A stretch of 47,410 nucleotides of DNA, from positions 1 to 47,410 of IMG/VR virus record IMGVR_UViG_3300009080_000017. One strand, given 5' to 3'. Position numbers and translations under genes: made by a program. This DNA is from a virus. Position 1 is the first letter of the stretch. Each line of letters opens with the position of its first letter. Positions 5,837 through 12,739 of the stretch are shown here, in pieces. Under the pieces are notes generated by a model. The model saw only the letters and a list, made by a program, of their open reading frames with translations. It did not search any database and was not told the DNA's origin.

Positions 5837-6195
5837 AAAGAATATTTTTGGTCTGTCAGTGTGTCGGGGATAGAAAGAATCTTTACCTCCCCAAAATAAT
5901 TATTACGGAACAGATATATTCCGCTGGGCCCCAAGTAGTATTTCTCTGCGGTGATTTGCCAATAACTATTGTACGCTTCCAACCAATACACCCTTGCAAG
6001 ACCCTGCGGGATCATAATGTATGATCCCGCAGGGTCGATATGCGCCGCCGAGTAGCCCTGCGTCTGACATGCTCGAAGGGGATGGATGGGCTCCGCTTGC
6101 GGGCGCTCGGGTTCTGTCGATAATACAATGCCCTTACCGAGAGTCGAACTCCCCAAAAGAGCGCCTTTAATGTCTCTCATACTCTTATAGCCCAT
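5830..6195 (-). CDS. Hypothetical protein (about 121 aa), start uncertain
   Basis: The open frame reaches 6276, but its first part is cassette copy 21. The best ribosome site (AGGAGG) serves an ATG at 6227 in another frame, which encodes only 15 codons and ends in ATGA at the in-frame ATG 6180 (MRDIKGALLG). Either a short coupled leader or a frameshift near 6180-6227 is possible. I give the in-frame ATG at 6195 (MGYKSMRDIKG). The body contains SYIMIPQGLARVYWLEAYNS and several aromatic strands; family unknown. Confidence 0.45.
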   Translation of the reverse strand: MGYKSMRDIKGALLGSSTLGKGIVLSTEPERPQAEPIHPLRACQTQGYSAAHIDPAGSYIMIPQGLARVYWLEAYNSYWQITAEKYYLGPSGIYLFRNNYFGEVKILSIPDTLTDQKYSFE

Positions 6196-6232
6196 TCGAA
6201 ACGCGACCTCTTCAGGACCCCACCCATTGTCG

Positions 6233-6269
6233 TTGCCTCCTTTAGACGAGGGGGCTGAGTTTTTATTCA
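6233..6269 (-). promoter_or_regulatory. Cassette copy 21
   Basis: TGAATA at 6264-6269 and CGTCTAAAGGAGG with CGTC at 6245-6248, spacer 15 bp. Box 1 supplies the TGA stop of the gene at 6267-6605, and the 3' side supplies a full AGGAGG ribosome site. Confidence 0.7.
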
Positions 6270-6605
6270 AAACCATTCAGGTCTTGGTGTCAAACGCAGC
6301 GAAGCACGTCCGTTGAGGGTGCCTTGAGGGTGATGTTGCTGATCCTCACCCTGATCTATATGGCCATCATCAAGATAGAGCAAATACTCAAGGCCATACA
6401 ACTCTTGAGTTATTGCTTCAAGCCGAAGCTCGGCACGCTCGACCGCTATTAAACAAGTGTCCTCCCCTTCATTCCTGCACATGACAATATCGTCGAAGAG
6501 ATCACAGGAAACTTCCTCTAATTCATCTAGTGAAATTAAAAACTGTTCCAGTGCTGATTTTTGCCGACGTAGATATTTAATTTTTTGTAACATTGCAGAT
6601 GACAT
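6267..6605 (-). CDS. Hypothetical coiled-coil-like protein (112 aa)
   Basis: ATG at 6605 overlaps the TAA of the upstream gene (TAATG) and has GGAG in range. The first 75 residues (MLQKIKYLRRQKSALEQFLI and onward) form long amphipathic helices. The stop TGA lies in box 1 of cassette copy 21. The tail LNGRASLRLTPRPEWF is unlike the rest. Function unknown. Confidence 0.6.
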   Translation of the reverse strand: MSSAMLQKIKYLRRQKSALEQFLISLDELEEVSCDLFDDIVMCRNEGEDTCLIAVERAELRLEAITQELYGLEYLLYLDDGHIDQGEDQQHHPQGTLNGRASLRLTPRPEWF

Positions 6606-7606
6606 TATTTATCTCCTTTCTTCTTTTTCTTTTTGATGCCTCGAATCTTTTTGATGATGGCTTCCTCAACTAATATGGGTTTTGTATCGCCAGCGACAAT
6701 GACTTTATATAGTTTATTGCCTCTGCGATGGCCTACGGGAATTCTCGGATTGATCCCGATGATAGTCAAAAATCCCCGACGAGATTTTTGCATGTCCTTT
6801 AACCTATCGAGTTCTCTCCAGCCGAGCTCATTACAAGTGCTAATGCCTTCGCTAAAGATTTTAAGGTGAAATGAGTTTGAATAAGCAGACCTTAATTCTA
6901 CCATATCACCTAGTTTATATTTAGGCTCAGCAAACCATCCTTCTGCAATTTTGTGGAGTCTAGCTAGTTCCCTAACGTACTCTCTGAGCATAGGCACCAC
7001 GTGCCCGTCGCCAAGGAAATCTGTCTTGGAGCCAAAATGATACGAAATACTACATCCATACCGATCGGTACCGGTAAGAAATTCCATCGCCTTTTTATAT
7101 TTGGTTGACCAATTTTGCTTCCACTCCTTAACCCACGCCTTCCGATTTTCAATCGCTTTTTCTGAAAATAGAAGAAGCAGTCTTTTAGCTTCCCTGACCT
7201 GAAAATACGAGGGAGCGACACCAAACATTGCGCGCGAGGAGGGGTCTCTCTGAGACTTTTCTATTCCTAGTCGCCCTAAAAGAGAATCAATCTCAATCTG
7301 AAGACGCCTAAAATCCACTGCACGGTTGCCCACCCAGAAAGGACCCTCGTTCTTTTCTCTCTGTGGATCACCCTCGGTTTCAAGACTGTGTGCTTCAGTG
7401 TCATAAAAGAAATAAAGGTCTTTATTTTCGATAAGCGATTCTCTTAGTTTGAGAACTAAGTCGTAGAGAGCCGCTGTGTTTTGGGATGCTTTAGAGAACG
7501 ACTGCGATTCATAATCTTCATAGTAGATTGCAGTTGTTGGGAGAAGTTTTGAAACTGCGGGGAATTTTTCGCGGAATTTTTCGCTATCGAGTAAGTCAAA
7601 ATGCAC
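6605..7606 (-). CDS. Hypothetical protein (333 aa), paralogue of 12736-13668
   Basis: GTG at 7606 has GAGG at correct spacing. The C-terminal two thirds align by eye with the 12736-13668 product: NRKAWVKEWKQNWSTKYKKA / LRKAWTTQWKTNYSKYEKS, FLTGTDRYGCSISYHFGS / FLTSCVDRWGQPISYFFSA, a W/YLSEPKY motif, and the end HRRGNKLYKVIV...LVEEAIIKKIRGIKKKKKKG. The lysine-rich tail suggests nucleic acid or membrane contact (inference). Neither copy matches a family I know. In both cases a small coupled gene follows immediately. Confidence 0.7.
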   Translation of the reverse strand: MHFDLLDSEKFREKFPAVSKLLPTTAIYYEDYESQSFSKASQNTAALYDLVLKLRESLIENKDLYFFYDTEAHSLETEGDPQREKNEGPFWVGNRAVDFRRLQIEIDSLLGRLGIEKSQRDPSSRAMFGVAPSYFQVREAKRLLLLFSEKAIENRKAWVKEWKQNWSTKYKKAMEFLTGTDRYGCSISYHFGSKTDFLGDGHVVPMLREYVRELARLHKIAEGWFAEPKYKLGDMVELRSAYSNSFHLKIFSEGISTCNELGWRELDRLKDMQKSRRGFLTIIGINPRIPVGHRRGNKLYKVIVAGDTKPILVEEAIIKKIRGIKKKKKKGDK

Positions 7607-7635
7607 GAGTACCTCGTTGTCTGGCTGTTGTCGCT

Positions 7636-7670
7636 GTACCCCTTAGACGGCGGGGTTGAGTTTTTATTCA
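7636..7670 (-). promoter_or_regulatory. Cassette copy 22
   Basis: TGAATA at 7665-7670 and CGTCTAAGG with CGTC at 7646-7649, spacer 15 bp, stem AACCCC/GGGGT. It lies between the tmRNA 3' end and the gene at 6605-7606. Confidence 0.75.
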
Positions 7671-7719
7671 AAAAAGCTTTCGACACTACTGCGGTGGGAG
7701 TTATTTCAGGTTCCCAAAG

Positions 7720-8052
7720 TGGAGGTGGCGGGAGTCGAACCCGCGTCCAGCATAATGAGACATCAAAGTCATTCACAGGCTTGGTTAATTTTATCTATAA
7801 CAAATCAACAAAGATAGGTGATAATAAAACAGAGGGAATCGCCATAACCCCTGAGTTTGTTTGATTTTTACAACTTGTCTGTTGATTGCCCCTCTTCGTT
7901 AAGATGGTTTGGGGCGACCACCCTCACGCTGCCAATGCAACTTGTGAGTAAGAGTCGTTGTTGTTTGCAACTATTGTTTTGGTTCTTTGTGGAGATACCA
8001 TTCCAGCCTGCACTCTTATGTTCTTTTATACTGTCGAAACCAAAGCACCCCC
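7720..8052 (-). ncRNA. ssrA: tmRNA (trans-translation RNA), one-piece
   Basis: The 5' end GGGGGTG (8052-8046) pairs with CACCTCC near the 3' end, and GGTTTCGACAG follows the 5' arm as in bacterial tmRNAs. The 3' end is the usual T-arm (GGACGCGGGTTCGACTCC) and acceptor, with discriminator A at 7720; CCA is not encoded. The tag frame begins with resume codon GCA at 7968 and ends TGA at 7924, giving ANNNDSYSQVALAA, whose ALAA end is the classical proteolysis signal. Length is about 333 nt. It belongs to an RNA cluster with two tRNAs upstream. Confidence 0.93.
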
Positions 8053-8090
8053 TAAATAAAAAGTTACTACTCTTATAAATAGATTGTTGA

Positions 8091-8141
8091 TGATAGAATC
8101 TCCGCTCCACCTCTTAGACGACAGAGCGGAGATTCTATTCA
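8091..8141 (-). promoter_or_regulatory. Cassette copy 23 with long perfect stem, upstream of tmRNA
   Basis: TGAATA at 8136-8141 and CGTCTAAGAGG with CGTC at 8117-8120, spacer 15 bp. The inverted repeat is unusually long: AGAATCTCCGCTC pairs perfectly with GAGCGGAGATTCT (13 bp), and box 1 lies in the outer part of the arm. It probably drives or processes the tmRNA about 40 bp downstream. Confidence 0.8.
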
Positions 8142-8368
8142 AACAAAACTCTTATTCTTTTGTGCATCACCCTCCTTTGCCCTTGGTTATCAAAACTGTA
8201 AGGGCTCAGATATAGTGTTTTAAGCACTCGCTCTCCTGTATCCTTCGTGAGAACATTGACAGGTGCATAGAATAAAAGAGGTTCCAGTGGGCGCTCACAG
8301 CAACAAAAAAGGAGGTTTTGTCTGTATAGACTCTTGCCCTTGCCCTTGTCATTGGGCTCTGGAACCAG
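8135..8368 (-). pseudogene. Possible start-less coding remnant
   Basis: One minus frame is open from the tRNA at 8369 to a TAG at 8135 that lies in box 1 of cassette copy 23. It reads ...PNDKGKGKSLYRQNLL, then ERPLEPLLFYAPVNVLTKDTG and ends HKRIRVLFE, which looks protein-like. It has no ATG or GTG start and no ribosome site. It may be a gene fragment cut by insertion of the tRNA, or chance. Otherwise 8142-8368 shows no feature. Confidence 0.25.
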
Positions 8369-8442
8369 TGGACCCAGAAGGAGTTGAACCTTCGACCGAC
8401 CCGTTATGAGCGGGTTGCTCTAACCAACTGAGCTATGGGTCC
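8369..8442 (-). tRNA. tRNA with CAU anticodon (Met or Ile2)
   Basis: A full cloverleaf is visible: acceptor GGACCCA/TGGGTCC, D-arm AGCTCAGTTGGTTAGAGC, anticodon loop CTCATAA closed by ACCCG/CGGGT, and T-arm GAAGGTTCAACTCCTTC. The CAU anticodon fits elongator Met or, after lysidine modification, Ile (AUA). The sequence alone does not decide. CCA is not encoded. Confidence 0.95.
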
Positions 8443-8445
8443 GGT

Positions 8446-8471
8446 CCACATATATGTGCACATATATGTGG
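8446..8471. repeat. 26-bp perfect palindrome between tRNAs
   Basis: CCACATATATGTG is followed by its exact inverse to 8471, without a loop. It starts 3 bases 5' of the mature tRNA(CAU). In RNA it would form a long hairpin immediately before the tRNA, possibly a processing signal; as DNA it could bind a dimeric protein. Confidence 0.8.
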
Positions 8472-8483
8472 TGGCTGTTTATC

Positions 8484-8546
8484 CCAGTGATCAAACTGGT
8501 TCATTCGTAGGAGAGCCACCTCCTACTAGCCCCCGATCAAAGGGCT
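8484..8546 (-). other. Run of three short hairpins in the tRNA spacer
   Basis: Three consecutive inverted repeats fill the spacer: CCAGT/ACTGG (8484-8499), GTAGGAG/CTCCTAC (8507-8526) and AGCCC/GGGCT (8528-8546). They could be processing structures or a small structured RNA. No protein frame is present. Confidence 0.5.
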
Positions 8547-8548
8547 CA

Positions 8549-8622
8549 TAGCACTGGTGGGACTCGAACCCACACTTGACGGATTTTAAGTCCGTTGCCT
8601 CTACCTATTGGGCTACAGTGCC
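8549..8622 (-). tRNA. tRNA with UAA anticodon (Leu-type, short variable arm)
   Basis: Acceptor GGCACTG/CAGTGCT (one terminal G-U), D-arm AGCCCAATAGGTAGAGGC, anticodon loop CTTAAAA closed by ACGGA/TCCGT, T-arm GTGGGTTCGAGTCCCAC. The anticodon UAA reads UUA (Leu). A standard bacterial tRNA-Leu has a long variable arm; this one has only about five bases there, a form that does occur among phage tRNAs. CCA is not encoded. Confidence 0.9.
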
Positions 8623-8629
8623 TCGCCTG

Positions 8630-8666
8630 TCTCGTTCCTTTGACGATCGGCCTCAAGATTTATTCA
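8630..8666 (-). promoter_or_regulatory. Cassette copy 24
   Basis: TGAATA at 8661-8666 and CGTCAAAGG with CGTC at 8642-8645, spacer 15 bp; the stem is weak. It lies directly upstream of the tRNA cluster and is its likely promoter. Confidence 0.7.
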
Positions 8667-8924
8667 TTAAATGGTTTTTATCTCATTAAGTTTTTTCGAG
8701 ATAAGTTCTTTAAGAGAACTCAGATCTGAACTCATCGCCAAGCATACTAAGTCGAAGTTGTCGTCGTCATACCCACTTTCTCGTGCGATTGCGAGTGCGT
8801 CCTCTGTGCTGCCCTGTGACAAGAATTTGACCACGGTGTTTTCAAAGCTTATCAAACAGGGGAGAAGAGCAAGGGGGTTTTCCACCTCCGCGTCTGCCCA
8901 TTTCCAGTTGTTCGGCGTTTTCAA
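8667..8924 (-). CDS. Hypothetical protein (85 aa), TTG start
   Basis: TTG at 8924 overlaps the TGA of the upstream gene (TTGA) and has AAGGAG seven bases before it. The product contains GSTEDALAIARESGYDDDNFDLVC and an N-terminal WKWADAEVE. It appears coupled to the FGE-like gene. Family unknown. Confidence 0.6.
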   Translation of the reverse strand: MKTPNNWKWADAEVENPLALLPCLISFENTVVKFLSQGSTEDALAIARESGYDDDNFDLVCLAMSSDLSSLKELISKKLNEIKTI

Positions 8925-9670
8925 GTGTTTTCTCCTTCAAGGTGATGTTGTTTAGCTACTTCGTCTGGTCCCCACAGACTCGTCGTCCATTCGAACGAGT
9001 TACCCAACATGTCATAGACACCCCATGGGGTGGGGGCTTTCAGGCCTATCTCCTGTGTTATCCCCCCACTGTTCTCCCAAAACCACGCGTATGGCTCCAG
9101 AAATTCCTGCGGTGTGAGGTCGGGTGGGATATCGCCCCATGGCGTTTCACTGTGGCTGCCGCACTTGAGAGCGTAAACCCACTCTTCTTTGTTCGGCAAG
9201 CGATATCCCGCAGAGTCGAGATCTTCATAAACCTTGATGTTGATGAGTTGGGATTCAGTTATCCGATATAGTTCATCAACAGCTAGTGGTAAGAAGCCGC
9301 CGTGAGGAACCGCGAACCAATATCTAGGTGCCTGATGGTTCTTCAGACTGTGTTTGTTGCACAGTGCTGTTGCTTCAAGGAAACTTAATTTTATGTCGGG
9401 CTTGTTGTCCTGCTTTGCATACATGTGCTTATTTATGTAAAAAGACTCGGTGTTGCTCGGCCCTTTAAGGATTAGCCTCCATTCTGTGCGGCGCTCAAGC
9501 TCCTTGGCTTGTTGAAACTTAAAAGAGTCGGGAGAGGCCAACAGCCATTCCCCACAGATAAAATCAATTTTGTCTTTGTTCTCTATTCCTTCCCACCCAC
9601 TATAGAGGCGGGTTGTGTTGTTGTTATGTTTCAAAATCAAATTCTGCCACACTGATATCTCACAAGCCAC
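8921..9670 (-). CDS. FGE/SUMF1-like (C-type lectin fold) protein (249 aa)
   Basis: GTG at 9670 has AGGAGG eight bases before it. The second half carries the hallmark run of formylglycine-generating-enzyme-like domains: SAGYRLPNKEEWVYALKCG, then TPWGD, YAWFWENSGG, and GLKAPTPWGVYDMLGNSFEWTT. The fold is used both by sulfatase-activating enzymes and by ligand-binding phage proteins. I see no catalytic Cys pair in the usual place, so ligand binding is more likely than oxidation (inference). It is coupled to the gene at 8667-8924. Confidence 0.8.
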   Translation of the reverse strand: MACEISVWQNLILKHNNNTTRLYSGWEGIENKDKIDFICGEWLLASPDSFKFQQAKELERRTEWRLILKGPSNTESFYINKHMYAKQDNKPDIKLSFLEATALCNKHSLKNHQAPRYWFAVPHGGFLPLAVDELYRITESQLINIKVYEDLDSAGYRLPNKEEWVYALKCGSHSETPWGDIPPDLTPQEFLEPYAWFWENSGGITQEIGLKAPTPWGVYDMLGNSFEWTTSLWGPDEVAKQHHLEGENT

Positions 9671-9696
9671 TACTTATCCTCCTAGTCTCTCTCTGT

Positions 9697-9732
9697 CTCA
9701 ACTCTCTGACGTTTGGGGTGGAAGTTTATTCA
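9697..9732 (-). promoter_or_regulatory. Cassette copy 25
   Basis: TGAATA at 9727-9732 and CGTCAGAG with CGTC at 9708-9711, spacer 15 bp. It precedes the FGE-like gene. The stretch 9733-9810 beyond it shows no gene. Confidence 0.7.
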
Positions 9733-9810
9733 AGAAAAATCCTGAATCTAAAAACATTCTATTTCTTCGAGTTAAGAGCGTGAGTAAGGAGGCGGTCCAC
9801 GAGATGGTGT

Positions 9811-10938
9811 CTATATTCCGATGATTCGCTCTCTTGTCTTGAAATACGGTTTTGACGCCGCTTCCTTTGTGGTCACCCACAGACGAGGACAGCGTGAGGC
9901 GATTGGCTTTGGTGCTTCCATATCTGTCAAGATGATGTGCCCATCAAATTTCTGCCCATTCACCCACTTGGTAGGAGCATTGAAATCTGTCCCCCCTCTG
10001 AGTACTCGGGTCGCTGGTCTCTTATTACCTTTCTCCCACTTATAAATCTGGGTCTCAGACACCTCGGTGTCAAATGGTATCACGGTGAACTCGACAAGTG
10101 TCGCAAGGCTGTTAAGTTCGCCAAAGAACTGTTCTAAGAGACTGTCAGACACAGACCCGCTGTTGTCAATCGAAATTGCTAGTTTTGCGGTACGGGTCAC
10201 TCGCTTGCCGGGGTGAATGTACGGATAGCGTCGGTTCAGTCGCCGCATCGTGGACCTCTTGTTAGTGCGAGTTGACTGAGACAAAAACGATCTGAGTACG
10301 CAACGCCAATCTACCGTTCTCCTGAGGCTGGCGACAATATTCGACCTGATTTCTCGTGAAACTGACCCCCAACCTTTTGAGTCTGCCTCTTGGACAGCTT
10401 CGGTCATGACTTCTTTGAGACGCTCACTGATGATATTATCTGAGCCTTCGCCCCACCTATCGTGGACTCCGCGATTGCCCCCAACCAAAATGTCCGCGCT
10501 GGCACTGTCAGAGTCGGGCCAGTCAATGTTCGCCATATACCACTCTGCACCCTTGTAAGCAGGGAGGTGCTCCCAAGGGGTGCCCTCTTGCCCGACCCGA
10601 AGAGCGTTCTCGGGGAGATCATCTAGGTAACAGTTTATGGCTAGATCACAGGCCACATTCCACCTTTTTGTCATACCTTCAGAGGGTAGGCGAGTTCCCA
10701 CATGCTCGAAGACCAGATGGTATAGCTCATGGATGATCACATCTCTGACCTCTGGGTCGCGAAGACCCCCCATCCACTCTGCATTGTAGTACATAATAAA
10801 TTGGAGGGATTCTTCATCTATTGCTACGCCCGCAGTGGGCAGGTCAGTCGTTCTGACCTTTGTGATGCGACGCGAAAGCGCAGCAAAGAAAGGTTCTGAA
10901 CTCAGAAGTCGATGAATATGAAAATTAAGATCAAACAC
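9811..10938 (-). CDS. VWA-like metallopeptidase-type protein (375 aa)
   Basis: GTG at 10938 has AAGGGG before it. Residues ~65-80 hold a zinc-protease HExxH motif (VIIHELYHLVFEH), and the C-terminal third begins KLAISIDNSGSVSDS, a MIDAS-type DxSxS motif of von Willebrand A-like domains. This two-part layout is that of the DUF2201-type VWA-like metallopeptidases that are paired with MoxR ATPases. The ATPase gene lies 65 bases upstream with a cassette between. The target is unknown. Confidence 0.8.
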   Translation of the reverse strand: MFDLNFHIHRLLSSEPFFAALSRRITKVRTTDLPTAGVAIDEESLQFIMYYNAEWMGGLRDPEVRDVIIHELYHLVFEHVGTRLPSEGMTKRWNVACDLAINCYLDDLPENALRVGQEGTPWEHLPAYKGAEWYMANIDWPDSDSASADILVGGNRGVHDRWGEGSDNIISERLKEVMTEAVQEADSKGWGSVSREIRSNIVASLRRTVDWRCVLRSFLSQSTRTNKRSTMRRLNRRYPYIHPGKRVTRTAKLAISIDNSGSVSDSLLEQFFGELNSLATLVEFTVIPFDTEVSETQIYKWEKGNKRPATRVLRGGTDFNAPTKWVNGQKFDGHIILTDMEAPKPIASRCPRLWVTTKEAASKPYFKTRERIIGI

Positions 10939-10953
10939 TTTTTTCCCCTTGGC

Positions 10954-11000
10954 AATGTTTTCGCTTCAACCTTTAGACGAAGAAGCGAGAACATTATTCA
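10954..11000 (-). promoter_or_regulatory. Cassette copy 26 with 14-bp stem
   Basis: TGAATA at 10995-11000 and CGTCTAAAGG with CGTC at 10976-10979, spacer 15 bp. The arms at 10954-10967 and 10982-10995 pair over 14 positions with a single G-T, and the sequence differs wholly from the CAACCC arms of other copies. It separates the MoxR and VWA genes. Confidence 0.8.
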
Positions 11001-11003
11001 GAT

Positions 11004-12086
11004 TTACTTCGCTGTCGCTGACAATAGGTCAACTACGTGGCCAGAGACCGACAAGCCGTCAACCGTCGTTTGATGGAAAGCCAGTGTTTGTTCAATATCG
11101 CCGGACGTGAAACGAGTATACAACTTCATAGCCACCTCAGATGGCAATACGAAGAAATACTTTGCAGCGTTTGTCAACCTCTGGTCAACCACTTCTGAGG
11201 TGTTGATCGGAACAGAGAAGAAGTTTGTATCCTTAGCGAACATCTTCTCCACCAGCCCCGCATGTTCGTTTATGTCAAATTCCTTCGTCAAATCAATCCT
11301 GCCTTCATCAAGAATCTGTTCTGCGGTGACATTCCTCTCATAGTTCTGGAAGAAAGACGCAAGCGCAAACGCCGCCTCTGTCCCCACGTATCCCGAGGCG
11401 AGGTGAAACAGTTCATTGTTGTCCACCTTGCCCTGAAAAAGCCCAGAGGCTTTGAGGGTGTCATCCAACCTCTTCCATGATCGGCGGCTGGGGTATACTT
11501 TGCTGGGTTCGATATCGTCTGTGTGTTCTAGGTGAACACGGTTTTGATTGATGAACTCGCAAGTAAAGGGGGAGACGTTCTCGCGTCCCCAAGTCAACCA
11601 GTCTTCTACAGAGGGTTGCAAGTCGAACACTGTCCAGCGATCGAGCTCTGCGGGGTCCATGTCCCGCACCTGATACTGCGCCCCATGTTCTCCCCCGTTG
11701 ACGGCAGAGACAATAAGAGTATCGGGGTGTAAGTGATTCCCATTGAACTTACGTGAATCCGTAAGTTCAAATATTTGTTGACTTATTTCATTGCATCCTC
11801 TGTCGACTTCATCGAAGAAAATGAGGCAGGGTGAGGTCATTGCCTGCCGAAACCATTTTGGAGGGGCAAAATCAGTGTTTTTTCCATCAATCAATGGTAA
11901 CCCGATCAAATCCCCGTCCTGCATTTGGGATACGCGCCTCTCAAGGACAGGAAGGTTGAGGTCACGAGCGAGTGAGTAGACAACCTCACTCTTTCCAATA
12001 CCATGTCGACCCCTTAACATTACAGGGTGCTTCGATCTTAGGATGTGGGGCAAAATTAGGTGTGCAGTTTTGAAATCGATAGACAT
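11004..12086 (-). CDS. MoxR-type AAA+ ATPase (360 aa)
   Basis: ATG at 12086 has AAGG in range. Walker A is GRHGIGKSE near residue 26-34, Walker B is CLIFFDEVDRG, sensor 1 is VSAVNGG, and an arginine finger is likely in ELDRW. The order and spacing fit MoxR/RavA-type AAA+ proteins, which remodel partners with a VWA-domain protein. The partner is the downstream gene 9811-10938. Phage role unknown; virion maturation or host-complex remodelling are possibilities. Confidence 0.85.
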   Translation of the reverse strand: MSIDFKTAHLILPHILRSKHPVMLRGRHGIGKSEVVYSLARDLNLPVLERRVSQMQDGDLIGLPLIDGKNTDFAPPKWFRQAMTSPCLIFFDEVDRGCNEISQQIFELTDSRKFNGNHLHPDTLIVSAVNGGEHGAQYQVRDMDPAELDRWTVFDLQPSVEDWLTWGRENVSPFTCEFINQNRVHLEHTDDIEPSKVYPSRRSWKRLDDTLKASGLFQGKVDNNELFHLASGYVGTEAAFALASFFQNYERNVTAEQILDEGRIDLTKEFDINEHAGLVEKMFAKDTNFFSVPINTSEVVDQRLTNAAKYFFVLPSEVAMKLYTRFTSGDIEQTLAFHQTTVDGLSVSGHVVDLLSATAK

Positions 12087-12117
12087 TTAGTCACCTTAGC
12101 GTGGTGTTTTGATTGTT

Positions 12118-12155
12118 GCTACGTACTTTAGACGAAGCAGACGAAAGATTATTCA
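12118..12155 (-). promoter_or_regulatory. Cassette copy 27
   Basis: TGAATA at 12150-12155 and CGTCTAAAG with CGTC at 12131-12134, spacer 15 bp; the pairing is short (CGT..CTT/AAG..ACG). It precedes the MoxR gene. Confidence 0.7.
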
Positions 12156-12162
12156 AAAAAAA

Positions 12163-12429
12163 TCAAAGTTGTGATTGTACGTCTCGGACGTACTTCCAGT
12201 TAATTGCTGTCATAACCTCGCGATCGGAGGCATTAAGATCATAGTCTAGTTGTTCAACTATGTGTTCAATTACATTAACTAGGTCTTCTATAGGATAGCT
12301 AAGTAAAATTTTCTTTGTGATCGCTGATGCGACAATAGCCCGTTCCTCTGGATTGTCGAGGCACTTGGTCGACAAATCTTCCTCGATAGTGTCAATAATT
12401 ATATTCTGAAATTCATCAGCTAATTTCAT
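12163..12429 (-). CDS. Hypothetical protein (88 aa)
   Basis: ATG at 12429 is used; the ribosome site is weak (GAGAG about 13 bases upstream). The product starts MKLADEFQNIIIDTIEEDLS and is acidic and helical throughout. No family is recognised. It lies between cassettes 27 and 28. Confidence 0.55.
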   Translation of the reverse strand: MKLADEFQNIIIDTIEEDLSTKCLDNPEERAIVASAITKKILLSYPIEDLVNVIEHIVEQLDYDLNASDREVMTAINWKYVRDVQSQL

Positions 12430-12458
12430 CAACTTGGTTTCTCTCTTCGGTTGTTGTT

Positions 12459-12493
12459 ACATCCCTTAGACGCGGAGGGTGGAATTTTATTCA
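12459..12493 (-). promoter_or_regulatory. Cassette copy 28
   Basis: TGAATA at 12488-12493 and CGTCTAAGG with CGTC at 12469-12472, spacer 15 bp, stem CCCT/AGGG. Confidence 0.75.
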
Positions 12494-12739
12494 AAGCTTA
12501 TCATTGTCCAGTAGATAATTAAGATAGTCTACTTTGCGAGCGCTGGTTTGTTCTAGTTCATTGGCTCTCTCCAACAACTCACGCGATTGCCACGTGTGGT
12601 TACTGAAGATAAACACATCGGCAGATGATGTCCCGATTTCCACCTGAGTGTTCTCTTCAATCGTCATTGCCTCGCGCCTAAGTAACCGCTGGTGGTGTTC
12701 GACATGTTCAAGATGTTCTATGAGCAGGTTTCTCATCAT
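12491..12739 (-). CDS. Hypothetical protein (82 aa)
   Basis: ATG at 12739 overlaps the TGA of the upstream gene (ATGA) and has AGGAAGGG before it. Helical, charged sequence starting MMRNLLIEHLEHVEHHQRLL. It is in the same position relative to its upstream gene as 6267-6605 is to 6605-7606. No family is recognised. Confidence 0.55.
   Translation of the reverse strand: MMRNLLIEHLEHVEHHQRLLRREAMTIEENTQVEIGTSSADVFIFSNHTWQSRELLERANELEQTSARKVDYLNYLLDNDKL

Noticed and set aside
8921-9670. Diversity-generating retroelement target
   Set aside because: The fold is suitable, but no reverse transcriptase or template repeat is visible in the window.
9698-9880. 60-residue minus frame downstream of the VWA gene
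   Set aside because: It overlaps the end of the VWA gene in another phase, has no ribosome site, and ends inside cassette copy 25.
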